In this document: piece after piece, positions 53,613-63,656 of the stretch | How positions within the stretch are numbered: the first letter of the stretch is position 1 | Layout: each line of letters opens with the position of its first letter | Assembly: GCF_000281975.1 (NCBI RefSeq) | Contig: NZ_AKKE01000010.1 | Location: 1-64,000 of the forward strand | From: Novosphingobium sp. AP12 | Lineage (GTDB): Bacteria; Pseudomonadota; Alphaproteobacteria; Sphingomonadales; Sphingomonadaceae | Reading direction: 5' to 3' | Length of the DNA: 64,000 bases | Notes under the pieces: generated by a model | Seen by the model: the letters and a program-made list of their open reading frames with translations, nothing else | Database searches by the model: none | Told to the model about the DNA's origin: nothing | Program-made: the position numbers and the translations under genes

Positions 53613-54374
53613 ATGAAACACCTGAACCTGATCGCCGCGAGTGCCCTGGGCGCAGCGATGCTTCCCGCCGCACCCGCGCTGGCCCAGCAGGTGGGCCCTG
53701 TCCCCGCGATCGAAGCCGGGCACACGCTGTTGACAGTGAGCGCGCAGGGTTCGTCCACCCGCACGCCCGACCTCGCGAGCTACTCGGCCGGCGTCACGAC
53801 GCAGGGCGCCACCGCGAGTGAGGCGCTTTCGGCCAACTCCACGCGCATGACGCAGGTGATCGCCGCGCTGAAGCGTGCCGGTATCGCCGACCGCGATGTC
53901 CAGACGAGCAACCTCAGCGTCAACCCCGTCTATTCGCAGCCCAAGCGCCTGCCCGACGGCAGTTACGAGGACGGCCCGCAGCGGATCGTCGGCTACCAAG
54001 CCACGAACAACGTCTCGGTCCGTCAGCGCAAGCTGGGCGACATGGGCAAGGTGATCGACGCGCTCGTGGCGGCGGGCGCGAACCAGGTGAACGGCCCGAA
54101 CTTCATGCTCGACAAGCCCGAGGCGGCGCAGGACGAAGCCCGGATCGAAGCGATGAAGGTCGCCCGCGCCCGCGCCGACCTCTACGCCAAGGCTGCGGGC
54201 CTTCGCGTCGCCCGCATCGTCTCGATCGGTGAGAGCGGCGGCTATGCCCCGCAGCCGGTGATGTACATGCGCAAGGAAGCGATGGACGTCGCCGCCGCGC
54301 CCTCGCCGCCGGTCGCCGCTGGGGAGTTGGAGATGAACGTCAACGTGACGGTGCAGTTCGAACTGGCCCCGTAA
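53613..54374 (+). CDS. SIMPL-domain (DUF541) periplasmic protein
   Basis: A 253-residue secreted protein: signal peptide LIAASALGAAMLPAAPALAQ, then LLTVSAQGSSTRTPDLASYSAGV and VQTSNLSVNPVYSQP, the SIMPL/DUF541 pattern. This family forms oligomeric beta-alpha assemblies; some members help oxidative-stress tolerance (BP26, YggE). The upstream frame is a pyrF shadow; ATG 53613 starts the signal peptide. It stands alone, with a 122-base gap to pyrF. Confidence 0.88.
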   Translation: MKHLNLIAASALGAAMLPAAPALAQQVGPVPAIEAGHTLLTVSAQGSSTRTPDLASYSAGVTTQGATASEALSANSTRMTQVIAALKRAGIADRDVQTSNLSVNPVYSQPKRLPDGSYEDGPQRIVGYQATNNVSVRQRKLGDMGKVIDALVAAGANQVNGPNFMLDKPEAAQDEARIEAMKVARARADLYAKAAGLRVARIVSIGESGGYAPQPVMYMRKEAMDVAAAPSPPVAAGELEMNVNVTVQFELAP

Positions 54375-54379
54375 GAACG

Positions 54380-54802
54380 TCAGTTCACCATCATCTGCTC
54401 CGACTGAATATGGTAGCCGACCAGCGTAAGCTGGTCGGCGTTGCCTTTGCGATAGACGAACTGCTCGGCCGCGCTGCCGCGTTCGAACGTGGTTTCCATG
54501 GCGACAGTGATGAAGCTGCCGCCGGTGGTCGCATTGGCGTTCCAGCCGACCTGCTTCGTCGACTTCACATTGCCCAGCTTGCGGTGCACCGCCTCGAGCA
54601 ACTGCCCGAACTGCGCCCGCGTACCGGCCTTGCGCAGTTCCGGGTCGGCTCCTTTCCACACCGCCTGCCAGTTCCCCGCATCCAGTTCGTGATGGAAGTG
54701 CCCCACTTCCGCTTCGGCTTCCTTTATCGAGGCCTGCACATTGCACCCGCCGAGCATTGCGGCGGCAGCGAATGGCATTAGATAGCGGCCCAGTCGTTTC
54801 AT
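54380..54802 (-). CDS. Putative lipoprotein with NTF2/DUF4019-like domain
   Basis: A 140-residue lipoprotein. The signal ends FAAAAMLGGC with Cys20. The mature domain (DAGNWQAVWKGADPELRK, FGQLLEAVHRKLGNVKS, QFVYRKGNADQLTLVGY) has the helix-then-sheet layout of DUF3887/DUF4019-type domains. A ribosome site (AGGGGGA) precedes ATG. It converges on the SIMPL gene, with five bases between stops. Function unknown. Confidence 0.75.
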   Translation of the reverse strand: MKRLGRYLMPFAAAAMLGGCNVQASIKEAEAEVGHFHHELDAGNWQAVWKGADPELRKAGTRAQFGQLLEAVHRKLGNVKSTKQVGWNANATTGGSFITVAMETTFERGSAAEQFVYRKGNADQLTLVGYHIQSEQMMVN

Positions 54803-54850
54803 CGGTGTCCCCCTGACGGTGCGGCACGCAATCTAGTCCGGAAAGCGCAC

Positions 54851-55495
54851 ATGCCAACAGCGGCGATAAAGATCTGCGGCATCAGCACGCCCGCCAGCCT
54901 CGAGGCGGTAATGCGCGCGCGTGCCGCGCACATCGGGCTCGTATTCTTTCCGAAGAGCCCTCGCGCCGTGACGCCCGCCGAGGCCGCGCTGCTGTCCGAA
55001 CGGGCGGAGGGCCGGATCGGCCGCGTCGGCCTGTTCGTCGATGCCGACGACACTCTGCTCGGCGAGGCGGTGACCGCCGCGCGCCTCGACGCCCTGCAAC
55101 TCCACGGCGAGGAAACGCCCGAGCGCGCAGCCCAGCTTCGGGCCCGCTTCGGCATTCCCGTGTGGAAGGCCCTGCCCGTGGCCAGCGCCCGCGACGTCGA
55201 GCGCGCGTCCGCCTATGCCGACGCGGTCGACCTGATCCTGTTCGACGCCAGGACGCCCAAGGGCACCCTGCCCGGCGGCATGGGCCTCAGCTTCGACTGG
55301 AGCCTCGTGGCCAACTGGAAAGGGCCCGCCCCCTGGGGCCTCGCGGGCGGCCTCGATCCGTCCAACGTGGCCGATGCCATCCGGCGGACGGGCACGCCGC
55401 TGGTCGATACTTCCTCCGGCGTCGAGAGCGCGCCCGGCGTCAAGGACGAGAGCCGCATCGCCGCCTTCTGCGCCGCCGTCCGCTCCGCGCAATAA
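54851..55495 (+). CDS. trpF: Phosphoribosylanthranilate isomerase
   Basis: A 214-residue TIM-barrel enzyme of tryptophan synthesis. The catalytic Cys is in IKICGIST and the catalytic Asp in LFDARTPKG. Phosphate binding is at GLAGGLDPSNV, and DTSSGVES closes the barrel. It is separated from trpBA by a minus-strand outer-membrane protein gene and a terminator. Confidence 0.97.
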   Translation: MPTAAIKICGISTPASLEAVMRARAAHIGLVFFPKSPRAVTPAEAALLSERAEGRIGRVGLFVDADDTLLGEAVTAARLDALQLHGEETPERAAQLRARFGIPVWKALPVASARDVERASAYADAVDLILFDARTPKGTLPGGMGLSFDWSLVANWKGPAPWGLAGGLDPSNVADAIRRTGTPLVDTSSGVESAPGVKDESRIAAFCAAVRSAQ

Positions 55496-55496
55496 G

Positions 55497-55528
55497 AAAG
55501 GGCGGCCCGTTGCCGGACCGCCCTTTCC
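55497..55528. terminator. Bidirectional terminator between trpF and a beta-barrel gene
   Basis: AAAGGGCGGCCCG-ttg-CCGGACCGCCCTTT, with T run on the plus strand (CCTTTCC) and A run on the other side. It starts directly at the trpF stop. Confidence 0.75.
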
Positions 55529-55589
55529 TTGGCTTCACGCTCGCCCACTCGGGACTTGCGGCGAGCGTAAGCTGATCAGTCGCGAACGA

Positions 55590-56057
55590 TCAGAACTTCA
55601 CGCCCACGCCCACCACGCCGCGATCGGCGTCGGGAGTGTTGTCGCCGACCAGCAGGTGCTGGTACTCCGCCTTCACGTAGTAGCGCGAACCGACGTCCTG
55701 CTGGATGCCGCCACCGACGCCCACGGCGCTGTTGCCGTAGCGGGTGTTCTTCGACTCCCAGTCCGCCAGCGCGTAAGCCTTGGTGGCGGGCGTGAGCTTC
55801 ATGCCGACGCGGCCACCGGCGCCCCACGACACGCGCGTGCCGCCGGTAAGAATCTTGTCGGCCGAACCCTGCACACCGACGAACAGCTTGTCGCCAAGGT
55901 CGTAGTCGTAGCCGGCCGCGATGCCTGCGGTCGCTTCGGTGTCGCTGTTGTTCCAAATCACGCCGCCGCGCGTTTCGACGCGGGCTTCGTTGGCCATGGC
56001 GGGAGCGGCGGCAGCCAGGGTGGCAACGGCGGCAAACGAAACAAGTGCAATACGCAT
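55590..56057 (-). CDS. Small outer-membrane beta-barrel protein
   Basis: A 155-residue protein with signal peptide IALVSFAAVATLAAAAPAMA and alternating strands such as AGYDYDLGDKLFVGVQGSA and SRYYVKAEYQHLLVGDN, ending in VGVGVKF with the C-terminal Phe used for BAM recognition. This suggests an eight-stranded porin/OmpA-like barrel. A good ribosome site (TGGAG, eight bases) precedes ATG. Separated from trpB by about 270 bases containing no gene. Confidence 0.85.
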   Translation of the reverse strand: MRIALVSFAAVATLAAAAPAMANEARVETRGGVIWNNSDTEATAGIAAGYDYDLGDKLFVGVQGSADKILTGGTRVSWGAGGRVGMKLTPATKAYALADWESKNTRYGNSAVGVGGGIQQDVGSRYYVKAEYQHLLVGDNTPDADRGVVGVGVKF

Positions 56058-56327
56058 ATTCTAAACTCCAGTATTCAAAGTCCCGGCCCTCACCGGGAGC
56101 CCCGCCGCTGGGCCTGCCCTCCTTGCGCGCAGATGAACGAAAATTACTTTAAATGCGCCAAAACGTCACGAAACTGCAGCTTTGAGACATTATGATGCTT
56201 TTGCGGCAAGCCAGTTGCGTTGTTTGCAATTGAAGGGGAGCCGGTCCATTCCCATCGCCCATGCAGGCGGGCCCCTGCTGCAAAGGCGTCTGGACAACCG
56301 CCTGCCCCTCTGCCAATCGCCGGTGTC

Positions 56328-57604
<1,277 letters not shown>

Positions 57605-57608
<4 letters not shown>

Positions 57609-57856
57609 AGAAGGGCGGGTGGCAACGGTCGCTGATCGACGCCGCCGTCCTCTGGATGGCGGTTTTCCCGGCGATCCGGGTGCTCGCGGACCTCGTGCGC
57701 GCCCGCTCCTTCAATCTCTCGGGAGCGGGTTACTTCTGGGCATTCGCGTTCCGGGGTGATTGGGCCGACATCGCCGTCAGTCTCGCCTACCTCGCCTTGT
57801 TCATCGGCCTGACCGCCGCCATTCTCCGCTTTTCCGGAAAGACGCTGTTCTCCTGA
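57605..57856 (+). CDS. Two-helix membrane protein between trpB and trpA
   Basis: An 83-residue protein with a TTG start overlapping the trpB stop (TTGA) and a stop overlapping the trpA start (TGATG). Basic head (MKKGGWQRS), helix one ([20 protein letters not shown]), a polar loop with [12 protein letters not shown], helix two ([19 protein letters not shown]) and a short basic tail. I do not recognise a family. Both overlaps and normal codon use support translation. It could be a genuine sphingomonad insertion into the trp cluster. Confidence 0.75.
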
Positions 57857-58632
57857 TGACCCGCTTCGAAACCGCATTCGCCAAAGGCCCCGCGCTCGTC
57901 TGCTTCATTACCGGGGGCGACGGCGATACCGCCGCCAACCTCGATGCGCTGGTTGAGGGCGGCGCCGACGTGATCGAGGTGGGTATGCCCTTCACCGATC
58001 CCATGGCCGACGGCCAGGCGATCCAGGAAGCGAACCTGCGCTCCTTCGCAGCGGGCACCAAGACCTCCGACATCTTCGCCATCGCCACCGCCTTCCGCGC
58101 GCGCCATCCGCAGGTGCCGCTGGTGCTGATGGGCTATGCCAATCCGATGACCGTGCGCGGCCCCGAGTGGTTCGCCGATGCCTGCGCCAAGGCCGGCGTC
58201 GACGGCGTCATCTGTGTCGACATCCCGCCCGAGGAGGACGCCGCGCTCGGTCCGGCACTGCGCGCACAGGGCGTCTCGCTGATCCGCCTCGCCACGCCGA
58301 CCACCGATGCCGGCCGGCTTCCGGCGGTGCTGGAGGGTTCTTCGGGCTTCCTCTATTACGTCTCCGTCGCGGGCATCACCGGCATGCAGCAGGCGGCGCA
58401 GACCTCGATCGACGAAGCGGTCGCCCGGCTGAAGGCCGCAAGCACGATCCCGGTCGCGGTGGGCTTCGGCGTGCGCACGCCCGAGCAGGCTGCCGCCATC
58501 GCCAAGGTTGCCGACGGCGTCGTCGTCGGCTCGGCGCTCGTCGACCTCGTCAAGCAGCACGGCGACAAGGCCGCGGGCCCGCTCAGGGAGCTGACCTCGG
58601 CGCTGGCGCAAGCGGTGCATTCGGCGCGCTGA
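57856..58632 (+). CDS. trpA: Tryptophan synthase alpha chain
   Basis: A 258-residue TIM-barrel lyase producing indole for TrpB. Catalytic Glu is in DVIEVGMPFTDPMADG and catalytic Asp in VDGVICVDIPPEED; phosphate binding at VGFGVRTPEQAAA. Length is normal. It overlaps folC by one base (TGATG). Confidence 0.97.
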   Translation: MTRFETAFAKGPALVCFITGGDGDTAANLDALVEGGADVIEVGMPFTDPMADGQAIQEANLRSFAAGTKTSDIFAIATAFRARHPQVPLVLMGYANPMTVRGPEWFADACAKAGVDGVICVDIPPEEDAALGPALRAQGVSLIRLATPTTDAGRLPAVLEGSSGFLYYVSVAGITGMQQAAQTSIDEAVARLKAASTIPVAVGFGVRTPEQAAAIAKVADGVVVGSALVDLVKQHGDKAAGPLRELTSALAQAVHSAR

Positions 58633-59948
58633 TGCGCGACTTCGCGGTGTCCGACGCGGCCGCCGTCCAGGCCCAGCTCGACCGGCTCGCCGCGCTGTCG
58701 CTGCCGCAGGGACGCATCGGGCTCGACGCGATCCGCGAACTGCTGGCGCGGCTGGGGGATCCGCACCTGGCGATAGCGCCCGCCTTCCACGTAGCCGGTA
58801 CCAACGGCAAGGGTTCGACCTGTGCCTACCTGCGTGCGATCCTGGAGGCGCAGGGCTACCGCGTCCACGCGATCACCAGCCCGCATCTCGTCCGCTACAA
58901 CGAGCGCATCCGCATTGCAGGGGAGCTTGTCGGCGACGACGAGCTGGCCTCACTGCTGGCCGAAGTGCTGGATGCCTCGGAAGGCCTGAGCGTCAGCTTC
59001 TTCGAAGTCACCATCGCCGCCAGCTTCCTCGCCTTCTACCGCCATCCGGCCGACGCCTGCGTGATCGAGGTCGGCCTCGGCGGCCGGTTCGACGCAACCA
59101 ACGTCCTGCCCGCCCCACTCGTTTGCGGGATCGCGACGCTGGGGATCGACCACGAACGCTTCCTCCTCGCGCCTGAGGACGGCACTCCCGCCGAACCGCT
59201 TGCCCGGATCGCCTTCGAGAAAGCGGGCATCCGCCGCCCCGGCGTGCCGCTGGTGACGCAAGGGTATCCGGTGCCCGTCATGGCCGTGCTGCAGTCGCTG
59301 GCCGCCTCCGAACACGTACCGCTGTTCTGGCGCGGCGACTGCTGGAACGCGCGAGCGACCAGCGACGCCCTATACTTCGAGGACGGCGACGGGTCGCTGA
59401 CCCTGCCGCTGCCGCATATCCCCGGCGTCCATCAGGCCGACAATGCCGCACTCGCCGTCGCCATGCTGCGCCGGCAGGACCTGCTGCGCATCGACCCGCA
59501 GGCGATGGCCAAGGGCATCCGCGCCGCGCGCTGGCCCGCTCGAATGCAGCTACTGGGTGACGGCCCCCTCACCCGGCTCGTTCCCGGCACCCCGGTGTGG
59601 CTAGACGGCGGCCACAACCGCGATGCGGGGCTGGCGCTCGCGACGTTCCTCGCAGAGCAGGAGATCGCGCCGCATCTCGTCCTGGGCATGATCGAGGGCA
59701 AGGACCCCGGCGCCCTGCTCGATCCGCTGCACCGCCACGTCGAGAGCGTCACGCTGGTGCCGGTGCCCGGCCACAACTGCCTGCCCCCCGAGGCTTTCTC
59801 AGGCTGGCCGGTGGAGACCACGTGCGCGCCGGACGTCGCGACCGCCTTGCGCGAGCTGGAACGCCGAAACCCGCGCTCGGTGCTGGTCGCTGGGTCGCTC
59901 TACCTCGCGGGCGCGGTGCTGCGTGAGAACGGTGAGTGGCCGGACTGA
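58632..59948 (+). CDS. folC: Folylpolyglutamate/dihydrofolate synthase
   Basis: A 438-residue Mur-ligase-family enzyme adding glutamate to folates. The P-loop is HVAGTNGKGSTCAYL; TSPHLVRYNERIRIAG and DVCVIEVGLGGRFDATN-like sequence follow, and LDGGHNRDAG marks the C-terminal domain. ATG 58632 overlaps the trpA stop. In many alphaproteobacteria accD lies between trpA and folC; here it does not. Confidence 0.95.
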   Translation: MRDFAVSDAAAVQAQLDRLAALSLPQGRIGLDAIRELLARLGDPHLAIAPAFHVAGTNGKGSTCAYLRAILEAQGYRVHAITSPHLVRYNERIRIAGELVGDDELASLLAEVLDASEGLSVSFFEVTIAASFLAFYRHPADACVIEVGLGGRFDATNVLPAPLVCGIATLGIDHERFLLAPEDGTPAEPLARIAFEKAGIRRPGVPLVTQGYPVPVMAVLQSLAASEHVPLFWRGDCWNARATSDALYFEDGDGSLTLPLPHIPGVHQADNAALAVAMLRRQDLLRIDPQAMAKGIRAARWPARMQLLGDGPLTRLVPGTPVWLDGGHNRDAGLALATFLAEQEIAPHLVLGMIEGKDPGALLDPLHRHVESVTLVPVPGHNCLPPEAFSGWPVETTCAPDVATALRELERRNPRSVLVAGSLYLAGAVLRENGEWPD

Positions 59949-59955
59949 AGGCCTC

Positions 59956-61287
59956 TCAGGCAAACACGTCCTCGTCCGGGTCCACCTCGCCCGCCGAACC
60001 CATTGCCTGATCGACGAGTCCCGAGCGGCTCATCCACCAGAATAGCACCATGCCCGGCAACGAAGCGACCGTGGTGAGCAGGTAGAAGTTCACGTAACCC
60101 ATAGCCTCGATCAGCGCGCCCGCCGTCGTGCCGGTAAGCAGCCGCCCGACCACGCTCGCCGCCGCCGAGATCAGCGCGTATTGCGAGGCGGTGTAACGAA
60201 GGTCGCACAGGGCCGAGAAATAGGCGATCACCACCACGCCGCCGTAGCCGCTGGCGATGTTCTCGAAGCCGATCGCGCCGGCCATGCCCCAGTTGCTGTG
60301 GCCCGCCGCTGCCAACGCCGCGAAGCTGAGGTTGGAGACGCCCATCAGCACCAGCGAGAGCATGACCGACCGCTTCAGGCCCATCCGCGCATAGGCGACG
60401 CCGCCGATGAAGACGCCGATCATGTAGGCCCAGAAGCCCAGCCCGATATCGTAGATCGCGATCTCGTCGTTGGTGAAGCCAAGGTCGTCGAACAGCAGGC
60501 GGAAGGTCAGGTTCGCCAGCGTGTCGCCGATCTTGTGGACGAGGATGAACAGCAGCACCAGGAACGCCCCGTTGCGGCGGAAGAACTCGCCGAAGGGGCC
60601 GACGATCGAGCTCCAGACTTCTGCGACGCCCTTCTTCTCGACCACCACCTTGCGCCGCTCGGGCTCGCCGAGGAACAGGGCGGTGAGCATGGCCGGCAGT
60701 GCGAACAGCGCGCAGGCCATGTAGCCTACGCTCCAGCCGTAGCGCGCCGACAGCACCAGCGCCAAAGCGCCCGCGCCCGCGGAGCCGATGCGCCAACCGT
60801 ACTGGCTCATGCCCGAGCCGGTGCCGAGCTGATAAGGTTTGAGCGTCTCGATCCGGTAGGCGTCGATGACGATGTCGAAGCTGGCACCGGCCACGCCCAC
60901 CAGCACGGCCGCAATGACGGTGGCCTGCAGGTTGGCCCCGGGATCGACCAGCGCAAGGTTGACGACGGCGGCCATCACCGCGAGCCCGCAGACCAGCATC
61001 CACGAGACGCGCTGGCCCATGCGGTGCAGCAGCGGCAGGCGTACGCCATCGATGATCCAGGCCCAGAAGACCTTCAGGTTGTAGACGAGGAAGGCGAGAG
61101 TGAAGGCGGTCACGACCTTCTTGTCGATCCCGTCCTGCGCCAGGCGGGTCGTCAGCGTCGCGCCGATCATCGCATAGGGGAAGCCCGAGGACAGCCCGAG
61201 CATGAACGAGGCGAGCGATTCCTTTTCAAAATAAGGCTTTACCGAGCCCCAGGCACCGCGACGCTCAACACTGCTATCGGCGTCCAC
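59956..61287 (-). CDS. AmpG-like MFS transporter (muropeptide permease family)
   Basis: A 443-residue protein with about twelve to fourteen membrane helices. The N-terminus SLASFMLGLSSGFPYAMIG and motif TRLAQDGIDKKVVTAF, with IVIDAYRIETL, are typical of AmpG, which imports anhydromuropeptides for cell-wall recycling. It converges on folC with seven bases between. Assignment to the exact substrate is inferred. Confidence 0.85.
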   Translation of the reverse strand: MDADSSVERRGAWGSVKPYFEKESLASFMLGLSSGFPYAMIGATLTTRLAQDGIDKKVVTAFTLAFLVYNLKVFWAWIIDGVRLPLLHRMGQRVSWMLVCGLAVMAAVVNLALVDPGANLQATVIAAVLVGVAGASFDIVIDAYRIETLKPYQLGTGSGMSQYGWRIGSAGAGALALVLSARYGWSVGYMACALFALPAMLTALFLGEPERRKVVVEKKGVAEVWSSIVGPFGEFFRRNGAFLVLLFILVHKIGDTLANLTFRLLFDDLGFTNDEIAIYDIGLGFWAYMIGVFIGGVAYARMGLKRSVMLSLVLMGVSNLSFAALAAAGHSNWGMAGAIGFENIASGYGGVVVIAYFSALCDLRYTASQYALISAAASVVGRLLTGTTAGALIEAMGYVNFYLLTTVASLPGMVLFWWMSRSGLVDQAMGSAGEVDPDEDVFA

Positions 61288-61412
61288 GCCTGTCTCCTTG
61301 AAGCTACCTAAGCGTACATGGGCGCCACCTGGGCGAACATGGCCGCAACTTAGCGGGGCCTGCCGCGAAGGGAAGGCTGGATGAAGCGGCGATCAACAGG
61401 TATGGGCCCGTC

Positions 61413-63035
61413 ATGTCCAAACCACCCAGCAAGTCCGGCGGCTCCGGTCGCGGCCGTCCGCCCCATGGTTCTTCCGGCGGCGGCTCTTCCCGCGATCGTT
61501 CCTCGTTCGGCAGTTCCCCTCGCGGCGGCAGCCGTGACGGCGGCGCTCGTGAGGGCTCCCCGCGCGGCGACGCGCCCCGTAGCGGCCGAGGCCGCGAGGA
61601 AACCCCTGGCGGCGGCGCTCCGCGCTACAATTCAGGCGGGTCGCGCAGCGGAGGCGGCCGCGACGACGGCCCTCGCAGCGGCGGCGGCTCGCGCGGCGGC
61701 TATTCGCGCGACGCGGCTCCTCGCGACGGCGGGTATCGCGGTTCGCGCGACGGAGCCCCTCGCGGTGATGCCCCCCGCAGCGGCGCGCCGCGTGACGGCG
61801 GATACCGTGGCGGCGCAGGCCGCGAGGACTCGCCTCGTGGCGGGCAACGCGGCGGTTACTCCCGTGACGGCGGCCCTCGCGGCGATTCCCCGCGCGGCAG
61901 CGCACCGCGCGATGGCGCCAGCCCGCGCCCTCCTCGCCGCGACGATGCGCCGCGTGACGCAGCGCCGCGTGAGGCCTACCGGGGCGGCACGCCGCGCGGT
62001 GCCTATTCGCGCGACGACGCTCCGCGCGGCGCCTCGCGCGATGGTGCCCCCCGCGCCACCTACTCGCGAGGTCCCCGTGACGATCGGCGCGACGAGCGTA
62101 GCGGCGGCGGACGTTTCGGACGCGGCGATGCTCCGCGCCCGCCCCGGCCCATCGCCAACCCCGGCCCGGCGCCCCGCGCCGCCAAGCCGACGCCCAAGAA
62201 CCCGCTTCTCCCCGCCCGCGACGGCGAGCGGATCGCCAAGCTGCTCGCCCGTGCCGGCGTCGCCAGCCGCCGCGAAGTGGAGCGCCTGATCGCCGAAGGC
62301 CGTGTGCGCATCGGCGATCAAATCGTCGAGGCGCCCTCCACGGTGCTGACCAGCCTGGCCGGCGTCACCGTCGACGGCAACCTCATCGCGGAACCGGAAC
62401 ACACCCGTCTGTTCCTGTTCCACAAGCCTGCCGGCCTCATCACCGCCGAGCGCGATCCCGCCGGACGGCCGACGATCTACAGCGCGCTTCGCAACGCCCT
62501 TCCCGAAGGTTCGGGCCGCGTGATGCCGATCGGCCGCCTCGATCTCAACACCGAGGGATTGCTGCTGCTGACCAACGACGGCGAGTTCAAGCGCCAGCTC
62601 GAACTGCCCTCGACCGGCGTGCCGCGCACTTACCGCGCGCGTACTTTCGGCGACATCACGCAAAGCCGCCTCGAGGAACTGATGGAAGGCATCGAGGTCG
62701 ACGGCGTGATCTACGGCAAGATCAACGCCAACATGGAGCGCCGTACCGGGCGCAACCAGTGGATCGAGATGACGCTCACCGAGGGCAAGAACCGCGAAGT
62801 CCGCCGCGTGCTGGAAGCGCTCGACCTGCAGGTCAGCCGCCTGCTGCGCGTCGCCTACGGTCCCTTCGTGCTGGGCGACATGCCCAAGGGGACGGCGGGC
62901 GAAGTGTCGCAGAAGGACCTCGAGAACTTCCGCCGCACGCTGAAGGAAAGCGCCGCGCGCGAAGCCAATGCCCGGGCTGACAAGCCTGCCGCGCCCGAAG
63001 CCAACGAACCCGAGGCCGAGGAGCCCGAGGCTTGA
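61413..63035 (+). CDS. RluB-family pseudouridine synthase with long Arg/Gly/Asp-rich head
   Basis: A 540-residue protein. Residues 1 to about 250 are low complexity, with many variants of RDGAPR, RDGGYRG and SRDDAPR, and should be disordered. From about 270 an S4 domain (ERIAKLLARAGVASRREVER) is followed by the RsuA/RluB catalytic domain, catalytic Asp in IGRLDLNTEGLLLLTNDG. LTEGKNREVRRVLEALDLQV completes it. The likely target is a 23S rRNA uridine (RluB type), not proven. Its stop overlaps rsmD (TTGA). Confidence 0.9.
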   Translation: MSKPPSKSGGSGRGRPPHGSSGGGSSRDRSSFGSSPRGGSRDGGAREGSPRGDAPRSGRGREETPGGGAPRYNSGGSRSGGGRDDGPRSGGGSRGGYSRDAAPRDGGYRGSRDGAPRGDAPRSGAPRDGGYRGGAGREDSPRGGQRGGYSRDGGPRGDSPRGSAPRDGASPRPPRRDDAPRDAAPREAYRGGTPRGAYSRDDAPRGASRDGAPRATYSRGPRDDRRDERSGGGRFGRGDAPRPPRPIANPGPAPRAAKPTPKNPLLPARDGERIAKLLARAGVASRREVERLIAEGRVRIGDQIVEAPSTVLTSLAGVTVDGNLIAEPEHTRLFLFHKPAGLITAERDPAGRPTIYSALRNALPEGSGRVMPIGRLDLNTEGLLLLTNDGEFKRQLELPSTGVPRTYRARTFGDITQSRLEELMEGIEVDGVIYGKINANMERRTGRNQWIEMTLTEGKNREVRRVLEALDLQVSRLLRVAYGPFVLGDMPKGTAGEVSQKDLENFRRTLKESAAREANARADKPAAPEANEPEAEEPEA

Positions 63036-63586
63036 GCGGACTACGTATAATCGCCGGAGAATGGCGCGGCCGCAAACTGGCCGCGCCGCAGGGGGACACT
63101 ACCCGTCCCACCGCCGACCGCACGCGCGAGACGCTGTTCTCGATGCTGGTGAGCCGGCTGGGCGACTTCGAGGGCCTGAAAGTCGCCGACCTCTTCGCCG
63201 GGTCCGGTGCGTTGGGCCTCGAAGCCCTTTCGCGCGGGGCGGCGCATTGCCTCTTCGTCGACCAGGACGCTGCCGCGATCCGCGCGCTGCGCGCCAACAT
63301 CGCCGCCCTGCGCGCGCAGGCCAGCTGCGACGTACGGGCGAGTTCAGTGATGTCGCTGGGCCCGGCCAAGGAGCCGCTCGACCTCGTGCTGCTCGACCCG
63401 CCCTACGATACGGGCGCGGGCGCGGTGGCGATCGACAAGCTCGCCCGCCTCGGCTGGATCGGCGAAACCACCTGGGTCAGCCTCGAAACCGCCAAGGGCG
63501 AGAGCGTGTCGATCCGCGGCTTCGAAACCGAGACCGAGCGCGACGTCGGCAAGGCCCGCCTGCACCTGATGCGTCGAACGGGCTAG
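63032..63586 (+). CDS. rsmD: 16S rRNA (guanine966-N2)-methyltransferase RsmD
   Basis: A 184-residue Rossmann methyltransferase. The SAM site is KVADLFAGSGALGLEALSRG and the catalytic motif LLDPPYDTG (DPPY). The start RIIAGEWRGRKLAAP is conserved; a TTG (63032) overlapping the previous stop is used because no ATG is available. Length matches the family. Confidence 0.95.
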   Translation: MSGLRIIAGEWRGRKLAAPQGDTTRPTADRTRETLFSMLVSRLGDFEGLKVADLFAGSGALGLEALSRGAAHCLFVDQDAAAIRALRANIAALRAQASCDVRASSVMSLGPAKEPLDLVLLDPPYDTGAGAVAIDKLARLGWIGETTWVSLETAKGESVSIRGFETETERDVGKARLHLMRRTG

Positions 63587-63603
63587 AACGGCGGCTTCAA
63601 ATC

Positions 63604-63637
63604 GACCGTCATCCCAGCCTACGCTGGGATGACGGTC
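63604..63637. repeat. 15-bp perfect palindromic hairpin, possible terminator or dispersed repeat
   Basis: GACCGTCATCCCAGC, loop CTAC, GCTGGGATGACGGTC. It sits between the convergent rsmD and the edge gene, so it may terminate both. The sequence resembles short interspersed CGTCATCCCAGC palindromes seen in other alphaproteobacterial intergenic regions, recalled rather than checked. Confidence 0.7.
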
Positions 63638-63656
63638 GGGATGGCCTATCGCTATA

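Noticed and set aside
61413-62200. Repeat-rich segment considered as a CRISPR-like or tandem DNA array
   Set aside because: Repeats are short, degenerate and in codon phase; no spacers or fixed repeat length.
61381-62289. Alternative 302-codon Ala/Arg-rich frame over the head of the pseudouridine synthase
   Set aside because: Arises because the repeated GC-rich sequence lacks stops in all frames; the S4 domain continues only from the 61413 frame.
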